This document shows positions 1 through 6,220 of a stretch of 32,303 bases of DNA, in pieces. The DNA comes from an uncultured delta proteobacterium. Its GTDB lineage: Bacteria; Desulfobacterota; Desulfobulbia; Desulfobulbales; Desulfocapsaceae. The stretch spans positions 1-32,303 of the forward strand of contig CAIUQR010000131.1 in NCBI GenBank assembly GCA_903901335.1, read 5' to 3'. A program made the translations under genes and the position numbers. The notes below the pieces were generated by a model that saw only the letters and a program-made list of their open reading frames with translations, was not told the DNA's origin and searched no databases. Numbering within the stretch: the first letter of the stretch is position 1; each line of letters opens with the position of its first letter.

Positions 1-54
1 TGAAGGCAATTGAGAGGTTGAGAAAACAGGAGGAAAGCCATGCTGGAACATGAC
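1..54 (+). CDS. C-terminal tail of an upstream gene (partial)
   Basis: Frame 3 is open from the window edge to a TGA at 52-54 and encodes about 16 charged residues ending in ESHAGT. It overlaps the start of the HicB-like gene by 15 bases, as toxin and antitoxin genes often do, so it may be the end of a HicA-type toxin. The visible tail is too short to assign a family, and the frame could be open by chance. Confidence 0.3.
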
Positions 55-372
55 CATTATACTTACCGGGTTACTTGGTCCGAAGAGGATAACGAATACG
101 TCGGCTTGTGTGCCGAGTTTCCCAGCCTGAGCTGGCTTGACCAAAGTCCGGAAGATGCTTTAAAAGGTATTCGACAGGTAGTAGCAGATGTGGTGAGGGA
201 TCTTGCTGACAATGGCGAGAAAATCCCTGAGCCTCTTGCAAGCAAGAAATACAGCGGCAAGTTTCAGGTACGAGTGACCGCAGATACTCACCGTGCCCTC
301 GCAATCAAGGCAGCAGAAAGACATGTCAGCCTGAACAGATTGGTCAGTGAAAGCCTGGCCTCTATAACTTAG
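40..372 (+). CDS. hicB: HicB-family antitoxin
   Basis: This 110-residue protein has the two-part layout of HicB antitoxins. Residues about 5-60 form the HicB-like fold (TYRVTWSEEDNEYVGLCAEF, then a short helix carrying SPEDALKGI). Residues about 72-108 form a ribbon-helix-helix DNA-binding end (GKFQVRVTADTHRALAIKA followed by SLNRLVSESL). HicB proteins bind and inhibit a HicA mRNA interferase and repress their own operon. The ATG at 40 follows a strong AGGAGG ribosome site at about 29-34. The cognate toxin would lie to the left, outside the window apart from a possible tail. It sits beside a dead recombinase, a common place for toxin-antitoxin cargo. The family call is firm; an active pair is inferred. 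Confidence 0.85.
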   Translation: MLEHDHYTYRVTWSEEDNEYVGLCAEFPSLSWLDQSPEDALKGIRQVVADVVRDLADNGEKIPEPLASKKYSGKFQVRVTADTHRALAIKAAERHVSLNRLVSESLASIT

Positions 373-561
373 CGTTAGGTTTGAGTGATGTAAAATTTTC
401 TTGAAGAGAAATTTTATTCATCGACCAACCAACGATATGGCAGGAAAACAGATCTAATATAACAGTCAATCATCTTCCACAAATTCAACGCAACATGTGG
501 GACAATTTCAGTTACAACGAGAATCAGTGCTTTTTCGTCTTTGGATTGGTCCCGTTATTAG

Positions 562-782
562 CAACCGAGCTATCCGAGAAGTAGTTGTGTCACAGATCGA
601 CTTCAGCGCGTCACCTTTCATACCCTGGACACACTTTCGCGTCCTGGCTGGCAATCGACGGCATCAACCCATTCCACTTAAAAGAATTGCTCGGACACTC
701 GGACCTGAAGCTCACCGAACGTTACAGTCATCTTTCAGAATCAGCATTGAAAGAAGCGGCGTTACGAATACAGCAAGGCTGA
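562..782 (+). pseudogene. Remnant of a tyrosine recombinase/integrase C-terminus
   Basis: Two frames together encode the catalytic end of a phage-type integrase. Frame 1 gives LQRVTFHTL up to about 627. Frame 3 then continues from about 630 with HTFASWLAIDGINPFHLKEL, LLGHSDLKLTERYSHL and a short tail to the TGA at 780-782. Joined, they restore the HxxR motif (FHTL-R-HTFAS), the GH of box II and the catalytic tyrosine in TERYSHL. One base is missing exactly where the active-site arginine codon should be, and a TAG interrupts frame 1 at 559-561. The N-terminal core and arm-binding domains are absent. It is therefore a decayed fragment, probably from an earlier integrated element or the left edge of this one. 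Bases 373-561 upstream show nothing recognisable. Confidence 0.8.
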
Positions 783-847
783 ACGACACACGCTTATCAC
801 CCGGATCGATATTCTCAGGCTCTCGACTACCTATCTGCCTCCGAATT

Positions 848-1426
848 TCATGTGGGATTTAGCGTCAGTTTGTCATTTTTGCTTACGATTTCAGTTAAAT
901 GGTCGATATTATTTTGCATGGTCATAATCTTATTACACATATCTTCCATTTCTTCTTCGTCTTTCAATGCGTTATAGAATATTTGTATATTCGAAGCCAA
1001 CGCTGTCGCATGTATTGTCATGGACTCCAAAACATCGATAGTCATGGCTACAAGTTGTGATTTAGATGGTTCTTTTTCCATAGTTCCCCGCCGAGACGAT
1101 CCCCCCCCTTCCATTAATCTTGATGTTGGCGTGATGGTTCTGCCAATTTTGTGTGTTGAAATTCTCTGGGCCTTGAATTCTTCTGGGTCCTTTCCGGCGA
1201 GAATCCACATACCAAGATCAAGCATTTCGCTGTATGACATTTGATAATGCTCAGCGATTGCTTGCCCTAAATTTGCACCAATCCCCTTTTTTTCTTTCTC
1301 GCTTAAGAATCCCTGGATGTGACGAGACGTACAGCCCACTTTTTCGGCTAGGCTTTTAACGTCTGTCCCATTCTTTTTTATTTGGAATCTTAATGCGTTC
1401 CTGTATTGCTCTTTTGGATTTTTCAT
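848..1426 (-). CDS. HTH (XRE/CI-like) repressor of the switch region
   Basis: The 192-residue protein starts with a helix-turn-helix domain at about residues 8-75 (TDVKSLAEKVGCTSRHIQGF, later LGQAIAEHYQMSYSEMLDLG), as in small phage repressors. The middle is basic and glycine/serine-rich (about 95-118). The C-terminal 70 residues are acidic, helical and probably dimerising, with repeated M/E/N residues. No LexA/CI-type S24 peptidase domain is visible, so RecA-stimulated self-cleavage is not expected. The gene is transcribed leftward from a promoter at 1444-1472 whose spacer contains a palindromic operator, which suggests autorepression. It diverges from the Cro-like gene at 1571. By analogy with ICE and prophage switches it probably keeps transfer or excision genes off. 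Base composition is lower in GC than the tra operon. Confidence 0.7.
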   Translation of the reverse strand: MKNPKEQYRNALRFQIKKNGTDVKSLAEKVGCTSRHIQGFLSEKEKKGIGANLGQAIAEHYQMSYSEMLDLGMWILAGKDPEEFKAQRISTHKIGRTITPTSRLMEGGGSSRRGTMEKEPSKSQLVAMTIDVLESMTIHATALASNIQIFYNALKDEEEMEDMCNKIMTMQNNIDHLTEIVSKNDKLTLNPT

Positions 1427-1443
1427 ATTTTTGCCCCCAGCGT

Positions 1444-1472
1444 ATAATAAGAACTATTTGTTCTTATGTCAA
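1444..1472 (-). promoter_or_regulatory. Leftward promoter for the HTH repressor
   Basis: On the minus strand TTGACA (1472-1467) and TATTAT (1449-1444) are separated by exactly 17 bases, a near-consensus sigma-70 promoter. A G-rich ribosome site and the ATG at 1426 follow at normal distance. The operator palindrome at 1447-1467 fills the spacer, so a bound repressor would block polymerase. Confidence 0.7.
1447..1467. promoter_or_regulatory. Operator O1: perfect 8-bp inverted repeat
   Basis: ATAAGAAC (1447-1454), TATTT, GTTCTTAT (1460-1467) is a perfect inverted repeat with a 5-base spacer. The GAAC-N5-GTTC core recurs at 1523-1535 and 2049-2061. It lies between the -35 and -10 boxes of the leftward promoter and covers an ATG at 1466 that could otherwise be read as the start of the rightward gene. 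Confidence 0.75.
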
Positions 1473-1522
1473 AGGAAAAATCGATATTATCGAAGATCGA
1501 TGTCGAATTTTCTAACATTTAT

Positions 1523-1535
1523 GAACATAATGTTC
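1523..1535. promoter_or_regulatory. Operator O2: GAAC-N5-GTTC
   Basis: GAAC ATAAT GTTC is the second copy of the operator core. It ends one base before the TTGACA box of the rightward promoter (1536-1541), so a bound protein would touch the -35 region. Confidence 0.65.
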
Positions 1536-1564
1536 TTGACACGAATATTTATTCAATATATTTT
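1536..1564 (+). promoter_or_regulatory. Rightward promoter for the Cro-like gene
   Basis: TTGACA at 1536-1541 and TATTTT at 1559-1564 are 17 bases apart; an alternative -10, TATATT at 1557-1562, would give 15. Transcription would start at about 1571, which is the ATG preferred for the next gene, so the message may be leaderless. Operator O2 adjoins the -35 box. Confidence 0.6.
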
Positions 1565-1570
1565 CGGGTC

Positions 1571-1834
1571 ATGATTAAGAACATTTTAGACAAAATGGAC
1601 ATATCCAGCAGGCATTTCAGCTATCTACTCAATGGTGATCGAAATGCTACGGCGTCAACTGCCATTCAGATTGAAAGGGCGACCGGAATTCCAAAGGAAC
1701 TCTGGGTGTTCGGATCAGCTCTGGAGCGGAAGGCGGCATGGGAGAATTTTCTTAAACAACAGAAAGACTCATATGAACGGAGCAAGACAGCAAAAACTTC
1801 AATCAGCAGCCAAGGTCATCCAGTCCGCTGGTGA
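1571..1834 (+). CDS. Small Cro-like HTH regulator
   Basis: From the ATG at 1571 this encodes about 87 residues with a helix-turn-helix (LDKMDISSRHFSYLLNGDRN, then TASTAIQIERATGIPKELWV), followed by a basic tail. It resembles Cro/HigA/YdaS-type small DNA-binding proteins. The open frame extends back to an ATG at 1466. That start overlaps operator O1 and lies upstream of operator O2 and of the rightward promoter, so the shorter form is preferred. No good ribosome site precedes 1571, consistent with a leaderless message. It diverges from the HTH repressor and overlaps the next gene by 62 bases. The likely role is the antagonist in a two-repressor switch, inferred from layout and not from a specific family match. 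Confidence 0.65.
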   Translation: MIKNILDKMDISSRHFSYLLNGDRNATASTAIQIERATGIPKELWVFGSALERKAAWENFLKQQKDSYERSKTAKTSISSQGHPVRW

Positions 1835-2027
1835 GAAATGGCCGACCTCGTTTGTCTCCAGGTCGCAAATCCCTAGTTTCACAAGTGGAGCTATAGCTGC
1901 GGGAACCATAGCAAACAGTGATTCAAAGGGCAATGGACCTGCAGGTGCGTTCAGACTTGGCAGGCAAGTTTGTTATCCGGTCGATTCGTTGGTCGAATGG
2001 TTGATACAGCATGTGGGAACAATCTAG
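1773..2027 (+). CDS. AlpA/excisionase-like small DNA-binding protein
   Basis: This 84-residue protein starts at the ATG at 1773 inside the end of the Cro-like gene, in another frame. It contains WPTSFVSRSQIPSFTSGAIA, an ANSDSKGNGP segment, and RLGRQVCYPVDSLVEWLIQH. The last part resembles the wing and final helix of MerR/AlpA/Xis-type proteins, which read a DNA site and often end with a 'W-L' helix. Such genes commonly accompany integrases and repressors in mobile elements and act in excision or as activators. A longer open frame begins at 1632, but those extra residues only duplicate the neighbouring gene in another frame. Function is inferred from fold-like features and position. Confidence 0.5.
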   Translation: MNGARQQKLQSAAKVIQSAGEKWPTSFVSRSQIPSFTSGAIAAGTIANSDSKGNGPAGAFRLGRQVCYPVDSLVEWLIQHVGTI

Positions 2028-2044
2028 TGATAATGAGCGAGCGA

Positions 2045-2064
2045 CTAAGAACAAATAGTTCTCA
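2045..2064. promoter_or_regulatory. Operator O3: third GAAC-N5-GTTC copy
   Basis: GAAC AAATA GTTC (2049-2061) is identical to the minus-strand reading of O1 through its core and flanking bases. The weak match continues outward to positions equivalent to the O1 promoter's -35 (GCGACT) and -10 (CATCGA). This suggests a decayed duplicate of that operator/promoter pointing toward the gene at 2263. Confidence 0.6.
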
Positions 2065-2106
2065 TCGAATGGGGATCGTATCAACAACAACAGGAAATCA
2101 AAAAGA

Positions 2107-2139
2107 AAAGGCATCCAGACGCCACATCTGAATGCCTTT
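2107..2139 (+). terminator. Hairpin terminator after the switch operon
   Basis: AAAGGCAT (2107-2114) pairs with ATGCCTTT (2132-2139), and CAGA (2116-2119) with TCTG (2127-2130) extends the stem inward. It ends in a short T run and lies after the last gene of the rightward mini-operon. The symmetric A/T edges could let it work in both directions. Confidence 0.55.
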
Positions 2140-2262
2140 ATGAGATCTAATCAACCCCCTCGCTAAAGAGTATTGACGACCCAAACCAAAAGTATTTCTG
2201 GACATTTACCGGATATAAAAAGGGTTGTCAAGAAAAAATGGAGGGATTTGGAAGAATGAAAA

Positions 2263-3321
2263 ATGCCTACATTCACTATTGGTTATGGAAAATTCAGGGT
2301 TCAGGATTGGCTCTTTTCTCTCGACATCTCTTTGGAAACGAAACTGGCCTATATTGTTTTGGCGACCTGCTCCGGCGGTACGGATCACACATGGGTCAGT
2401 CAATCATATCTCGCTGACAGATTGAAGGTTTCGAGACGGACTGTCCAGAGGTATCTCAAGGTACTAGAGAAAGCCGGGCTGATTTCAAGAACATGGGAAA
2501 GATTAAAGGGAGTTACACGCAGAGTATATCATTTTCTATACGATAAAATAATGGGAGAACAGCAAGAAACGGATGTTCGAAATGAGGAAAGCGAGGAAAG
2601 GCTGAAGGAAATTCCAGAGAAGCCCCCCTCTCCTTTATCATCCTCAGATGGGAACAATAAGTTCATCTCACCGAATATTGAAAAAACGGATTATACTGAG
2701 TTTGAAGATGCGGAAGAGACTGAAGACACGCCGCAATGGAAGGCGGCGAAGAAAATATTGGACCTGGAAGAGCCTCGTCTCTCCCCGATATTTGATCTGT
2801 TGACTTCCAGAATGACAGACACCGGACTTGCCATCGAAGGGCCAAATGCCATCGTTATGAGATCGGTCGAAGAAAACCATGGGGATGCAATAGCAAAAGC
2901 CCTTGAACACGTCGGATGTTCGACATTTATCTTCGGGGTTCAATCGATTGAAATACGACAGATGAAAGAGAAGCAGTACCAAGCAAAAGAGCTCAAAGTA
3001 TCCAGACAGGTCGAGGAGGCTCGGAGAAAGGCAGCAGCCGATAGAGCCGCCGAAATGGAAAGGTTGCTAAATCTGCCTATTAAAAAACAATTCGAGCTGT
3101 TGGAGAATGAATATCCACTGAAAAAATCACGATGGATGGCGTGGAGGGTATTCGCGAAGATGGCGAATCGAAATGAATTACCGGATATCTCGGTCTTACT
3201 GCAGAGTGTCCGCAACCATAAGACTTTGGATTCATCCTGGAACAAAGATAATGGCCGATGGATACCGGCCCTGCCAAAATGGCTGCGGGAGCGAAGATGG
3301 ATAGATAAGCCTTCTGTATAG
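2263..3321 (+). CDS. Winged-helix replication-initiator-like protein
   Basis: The 352-residue protein starts with a winged-helix domain (about 15-105): SYLADRLKVSRRTVQRYLKV followed by EKAGLISRTWERLKGVTRRV, a typical HTH_36-type fold. A charged linker of about 70 residues follows. A second domain (about 165-235; LSPIFDLLTSRMTDTGLAIE, GPNAIVMRSVEENHGDAIAK) resembles the DnaA N-terminal/RepA-associated fold. A charged coiled coil and a basic end rich in W and R complete it. This order is common in plasmid and ICE replication or partition regulators. The ATG at 2263 has GGAAGA about 8 bases upstream. The gene precedes a hairpin-rich gap with repeated GGCAAAA, which would suit an origin. No catalytic motif is visible, so a transcription factor role remains possible. 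Confidence 0.5.
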   Translation: MPTFTIGYGKFRVQDWLFSLDISLETKLAYIVLATCSGGTDHTWVSQSYLADRLKVSRRTVQRYLKVLEKAGLISRTWERLKGVTRRVYHFLYDKIMGEQQETDVRNEESEERLKEIPEKPPSPLSSSDGNNKFISPNIEKTDYTEFEDAEETEDTPQWKAAKKILDLEEPRLSPIFDLLTSRMTDTGLAIEGPNAIVMRSVEENHGDAIAKALEHVGCSTFIFGVQSIEIRQMKEKQYQAKELKVSRQVEEARRKAAADRAAEMERLLNLPIKKQFELLENEYPLKKSRWMAWRVFAKMANRNELPDISVLLQSVRNHKTLDSSWNKDNGRWIPALPKWLRERRWIDKPSV

Positions 3322-3329
3322 ATCAAAGC

Positions 3330-3364
3330 GGTTGTGAGCGGTGTTGCGAGCACCACTCACAACC
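3330..3364. repeat. Strong inverted repeat after the initiator-like gene
   Basis: GGTTGTGAG (3330-3338) plus GGTG (3340-3343) pair with CACC (3351-3354) plus CTCACAACC (3356-3364), giving 13 pairs around one mismatch and a 7-base loop. It begins nine bases after the stop at 3321. No T run follows, so it is not a standard intrinsic terminator. It could be a processing or termination hairpin or part of an origin/oriT. Confidence 0.7.
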
Positions 3365-3697
3365 TAACCAGTAGCATTTATTGGGTTACCCTACATGGCT
3401 GATACAAACTGTACACCACAAATCCGTATTTTCAAAGACCCTGCTGGCAACATTTTTGCCGGCCTGGTGTTTTTCACCCTGCCACATCCCAAGCACATCC
3501 CTCTTTTGCGTCACTTGCATGTACGCGCATCGGCAAAATCCCCAGCGCATAAAAATGCGGAGTGGATTTCATCGAAAGATTCTCTGCTTGTTTCCATGCG
3601 GACGAAGACGCCTTTTTGCCGTGTGGCAAAACAGTATGCGAATCATCCGACTGCTGATCTGTCTCCAAAACCTCTGTCGAAGAACAAGGAGTAAAGG
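3365..3697. other. Gene-poor gap with repeated GGCAAAA hairpins (possible origin or oriT)
   Basis: About 330 bases have no convincing gene. The heptamer GGCAAAA occurs in four places: as TTTTGCC at 3454-3460 and 3614-3620, and as GGCAAAA at 3532-3538 and 3625-3631. The last pair forms a perfect 7-bp hairpin with a GTGT loop (3614-3631). GGCAA/TTGCC at 3446-3460 and CGCAT/ATGCG near 3546-3559 form further small hairpins. A 99-residue open frame (3395-3694) crosses the gap but lacks a ribosome site and any recognisable motif. The location between an initiator-like gene and the transfer operon suits an origin of replication or transfer; no nick site can be named. Confidence 0.35.
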
Positions 3698-4162
3698 ATG
3701 GCTATGGAACTTGAGGAGTTTGCGAGAATATCAAAAATCCCACTCGCCCTTCTGAAGAAAATCGCCAGGGCGGGAATGGTGGAAAATCCATTATCGGAAA
3801 AAGACATCCTTGGATTGACCTTCCTGGAAAAGATCAGGGGCAACGAGGGACTCTGCAAGGTGCTGTTATACAAACACCTGGTGAAGAAATCGAAAATGGC
3901 AAGAGTCGCCTATTTGAATACAATTGACCTGGAAACAAAATGGGAACGGTACGTTTTCTCAAGGTTTTATAATTACAACGCCGACGAGAAAGGTGGAAGA
4001 AACCTGAAGATGTCCAGAGTCATCGAAGATCTTAAAAAGTATCTCAATTTCGAGCCGAATCACTTTCAGATTAAGCAGCTCTATTCAGTTAGGAAAAAAG
4101 CGTACCGCCTTCGGGCGGAAAAGAAGCGTGAAGAGCAAATATTGCCGAAACAGCGCATATAA
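3698..4162 (+). CDS. Hypothetical basic protein at the head of the transfer region
   Basis: This 154-residue, lysine/arginine-rich soluble protein is preceded by a strong AAGGAG site. The first 55 residues (MELEEFARISKIPLALLKKI and LSEKDILGLTFLEKIRGNEG) look like a short helical DNA-binding domain of MerR/HTH type. The rest is charged helices with RVIEDLKKYLNFEPNHFQIK near the end. There is no signal peptide or membrane segment. It lies just before the OmpA-like and traA genes, so a regulator of the tra operon or an oriT-binding accessory protein is possible. I do not recognise the family. Confidence 0.6.
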   Translation: MAMELEEFARISKIPLALLKKIARAGMVENPLSEKDILGLTFLEKIRGNEGLCKVLLYKHLVKKSKMARVAYLNTIDLETKWERYVFSRFYNYNADEKGGRNLKMSRVIEDLKKYLNFEPNHFQIKQLYSVRKKAYRLRAEKKREEQILPKQRI

Positions 4163-4179
4163 TAAAAAGAGATTGCCAA

Positions 4180-4923
4180 ATGACTATTATCATAAACAAA
4201 ATCGTATACCTGAATGAAACATTTGCAAAATCGGCACAGATAATTAAACAGAATTTGCCTGATTATAAAAAGATAATAAATAACAATGACATAGGAGAAA
4301 TTCTTGCCAAAATGGCGCAATTAAAAAAAAGAAACGTAGTTTCTTGCTTCCCATTTTCTGGGGCTCCACTCTTTGGCAGGCATTCGATGACATGGAAAAT
4401 GGCAGTTTCGGCCGTGTTCGTCGTTACACTTTCACTGCCACCCGCCAATCCAATACTAGCAGCAATTTTGATAAGCCGGGAGGATACTGCCGGGTTCCAT
4501 TCCGATACCGCCCGGTATCCCGCCACGAACACCTTCATGATCGTGCCCTTGGACACGAAAAACAAGCAGGCGTGCAGCAGTCCTTACGTGGACAGCTGCC
4601 ACCAGTTGCCGACAGCGTACTTCCAGCTCGGCAGTGCCACGTTGACTTTTTCGGAAAGGCAATCGCTCCTGGCCGGTTTGCGACGATGTGAAATTGCGAA
4701 AAGCACACCGCTGAACGTCACCGGGTACACCTGCTCGCTTGGAACAGAACAAGGGAACAACCTTCTGTCCCTGCACCGGGCCAGGGTGGTCGCGGGTCTC
4801 CTCCAGGTGATTGGCTATACCATAGAAGACCAGGATATCCAGGGGAAAGGCGAGGAAAAACCGCTGACGAACGATCCGGAAAAATTTGCCATAAACAGGC
4901 GTGTTGAGATCAGCCTCCGCTGA
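4180..4923 (+). CDS. OmpA-like peptidoglycan-associated protein
   Basis: The last 110 residues form an OmpA C-terminal domain: YFQLGSATLTFSERQSLLAG, LNVTGYTCSLGTEQGNNLLS, LHRARVVAGLLQVIGY and FAINRRVEISL. These carry the D/N-R-R signature that holds peptidoglycan. A hydrophobic signal or anchor (WKMAVSAVFVVTLSLPPANP) lies at about residues 72-92, not at the N-terminus. The true start may therefore be the ATG at 4387, giving about 178 residues; the 69-residue N-terminal part is AT-rich. The ATG at 4180 follows AAGAGATT. Four cysteines could form disulfides in the periplasm. It is the first gene of the transfer operon, 31 bases before traA, and probably anchors the pilus machine to the cell wall. 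Confidence 0.75.
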   Translation: MTIIINKIVYLNETFAKSAQIIKQNLPDYKKIINNNDIGEILAKMAQLKKRNVVSCFPFSGAPLFGRHSMTWKMAVSAVFVVTLSLPPANPILAAILISREDTAGFHSDTARYPATNTFMIVPLDTKNKQACSSPYVDSCHQLPTAYFQLGSATLTFSERQSLLAGLRRCEIAKSTPLNVTGYTCSLGTEQGNNLLSLHRARVVAGLLQVIGYTIEDQDIQGKGEEKPLTNDPEKFAINRRVEISLR

Positions 4924-4954
4924 TCTGTGAAGAAACCAAAAATAAGGAGATGTT

Positions 4955-5329
4955 ATGAAGACAACAGAGGTTTTGCAGAAAGTGAAGACCGGTTTTGGGG
5001 CTGGGGCCGTTGCCATGGAGAGTGACCATCAACGGTGTCTGATGTTCGCGGTATGTGCCGTGGCGATGTTTTTTGTTTTCTACGCCCAAAACGCCATGGC
5101 GTTCACCACACCATCGTCGGGATCGTTTGCCTATGATCTTTACGATATTGCGGTGAACGACATCCTGAAGGGGCCTATCGGCTTTGTGGCAGGTGTCGGG
5201 TTTATCGTTCTCTGCGTGTTCTCGATTGCAAGACAGATGGTCTTACCTGCCATCCTCTGCCTTTTTGCCGGAATCATCCTGATCAAGGCGGATTCCATCG
5301 TCCAGACACTGGGCTGCGTGATCCGATAA
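4955..5329 (+). CDS. traA: TraA F-type propilin
   Basis: The 124-residue precursor has a long leader of about 49 residues ending in the hydrophobic stretch RCLMFAVCAVAMFFVFYAQN and a signal-peptidase site after AMA. The mature protein of about 75 residues starts FTTPSSGSFAYDLYDIAVND and has two membrane helices (GPIGFVAGVGFIVLCVFSIA and MVLPAILCLFAGIILI) joined by a short basic loop. F pilin has the same plan: 121 residues, a 51-residue leader and two helices. It is followed by traL, E, K and B. AAGGAG lies ahead of the ATG. It builds the conjugative pilus, and the S26 peptidase at 13896 may help to process it. Confidence 0.85.
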   Translation: MKTTEVLQKVKTGFGAGAVAMESDHQRCLMFAVCAVAMFFVFYAQNAMAFTTPSSGSFAYDLYDIAVNDILKGPIGFVAGVGFIVLCVFSIARQMVLPAILCLFAGIILIKADSIVQTLGCVIR

Positions 5330-5359
5330 CTCCCAATACAACAAAAGGAGAGCGTCCCG

Positions 5360-5638
5360 ATGGCAGATTACGCACCTGAATTCCCGCAGTATATGTCAGC
5401 TCCCACCCAGGTCCTGTGGTGGGAGGTGGACCAGCTGGTAATTGCCGCGCTCTCCTTTACCGCAGCACTTTTGCAGGGAGGCGTGCTGACGTGGGTCATT
5501 TTTGTGATTTCCCAGATTTTATACGCCAGGGTCAAGAAAAACAGACCACGGGGGTTCCTGCAGCACGTCACCTATATGTTCGGATTGTCACGATTGAATA
5601 ATTATCCCGAATATTTTCAACAAGAATTTCATGAATGA
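5360..5638 (+). CDS. traL: TraL, inner-membrane T4SS protein
   Basis: This 92-residue protein matches F TraL (about 91) in size and layout. A short N-terminus is followed by a helix (WWEVDQLVIAALSFTAALLQ and VLTWVIFVISQILYARV). A basic cytoplasmic end contains RPRGFLQHVTYMFGL and a terminal LNNYPEYFQQEF motif. TraL is the VirB3 equivalent and anchors the VirB4-like ATPase TraC at the inner membrane. AAAGGAG precedes the ATG. It sits between traA and traE as in F. Confidence 0.9.
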   Translation: MADYAPEFPQYMSAPTQVLWWEVDQLVIAALSFTAALLQGGVLTWVIFVISQILYARVKKNRPRGFLQHVTYMFGLSRLNNYPEYFQQEFHE

Positions 5639-5647
5639 GGCCTGCGT

Positions 5648-6220
5648 TTGAAACTCGAACTTTTTGCATCAAAAGCGAGCAATCTCTTTGCCGAAAACAG
5701 GTTGCTGAAATTTGTAGTGGCGGTCATGACTGCGGCACTGGTGGTCAACTCTTTCATGGTGTATCGAGCCGTCAAGTACCAGAGAGTCGTCATCGTGCCG
5801 CCCAAGATGACCGGCACTATCGAGTTCGTCCGAGGAGTGCCGAATGACGATTACGTCAAAAACCTGGTCCGCAACGTCGTCTCACTGGCGACGACCTATA
5901 CTCCCGCAATCGCCAGAAAACAATTCGAGGCGGTGCTGACCTTTTTCGCGCCGGAATCCTACCCGGAGGCATCCAAGGCCTGGTATTCCCTGGCCGGAGA
6001 AATAGAGGCAGCCAACACGAGTTCGGTCTTTTTTGTCGAATCTATTGATCTCAAAAACGACACCGCCGAGATTTTCGGCACACTGAAACAGTTCGCCGGC
6101 AATACACCGTTCCTGGGTGAGACGAGGACCTACATTGTTCAATACCGGTTTCTGGACGGCAGATTCCAGATCATATCGTTTAAGCGCAAAATTACGGAGG
6201 CCCAGAAGAAACAATTATGA
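5648..6220 (+). CDS. traE: TraE, VirB5/8-like pilus assembly protein
   Basis: The 190-residue protein has one N-terminal membrane helix (LKFVVAVMTAALVVNSFMVY) and a periplasmic domain, the plan of F TraE (188). The start is a TTG at 5648, ten bases after traL, with a GAGG ribosome site overlapping the traL stop. No internal ATG would keep the membrane helix. The C-terminal YIVQYRFLDGRFQIISFKRK matches the family's ending. It overlaps the start of traK by 4 bases (ATGA), so the two are probably translated together. Confidence 0.9.
   Translation: MKLELFASKASNLFAENRLLKFVVAVMTAALVVNSFMVYRAVKYQRVVIVPPKMTGTIEFVRGVPNDDYVKNLVRNVVSLATTYTPAIARKQFEAVLTFFAPESYPEASKAWYSLAGEIEAANTSSVFFVESIDLKNDTAEIFGTLKQFAGNTPFLGETRTYIVQYRFLDGRFQIISFKRKITEAQKKQL

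Noticed and set aside
1466..1570. N-terminal extension of the Cro-like gene
   Set aside because: It overlaps operators O1 and O2 and the rightward promoter, so the shorter start at 1571 is preferred.
2173..2198. Possible promoter for the initiator-like gene
   Set aside because: TTGACG has no -10 box at a suitable spacing (TATTTC is only 14 bases away).
3395..3694. 99-residue open frame in the gap before the gene at 3698
   Set aside because: No ribosome site, no motif, and the region is made of GGCAAAA/TTTTGCC hairpins; kept only as part of the gap description.
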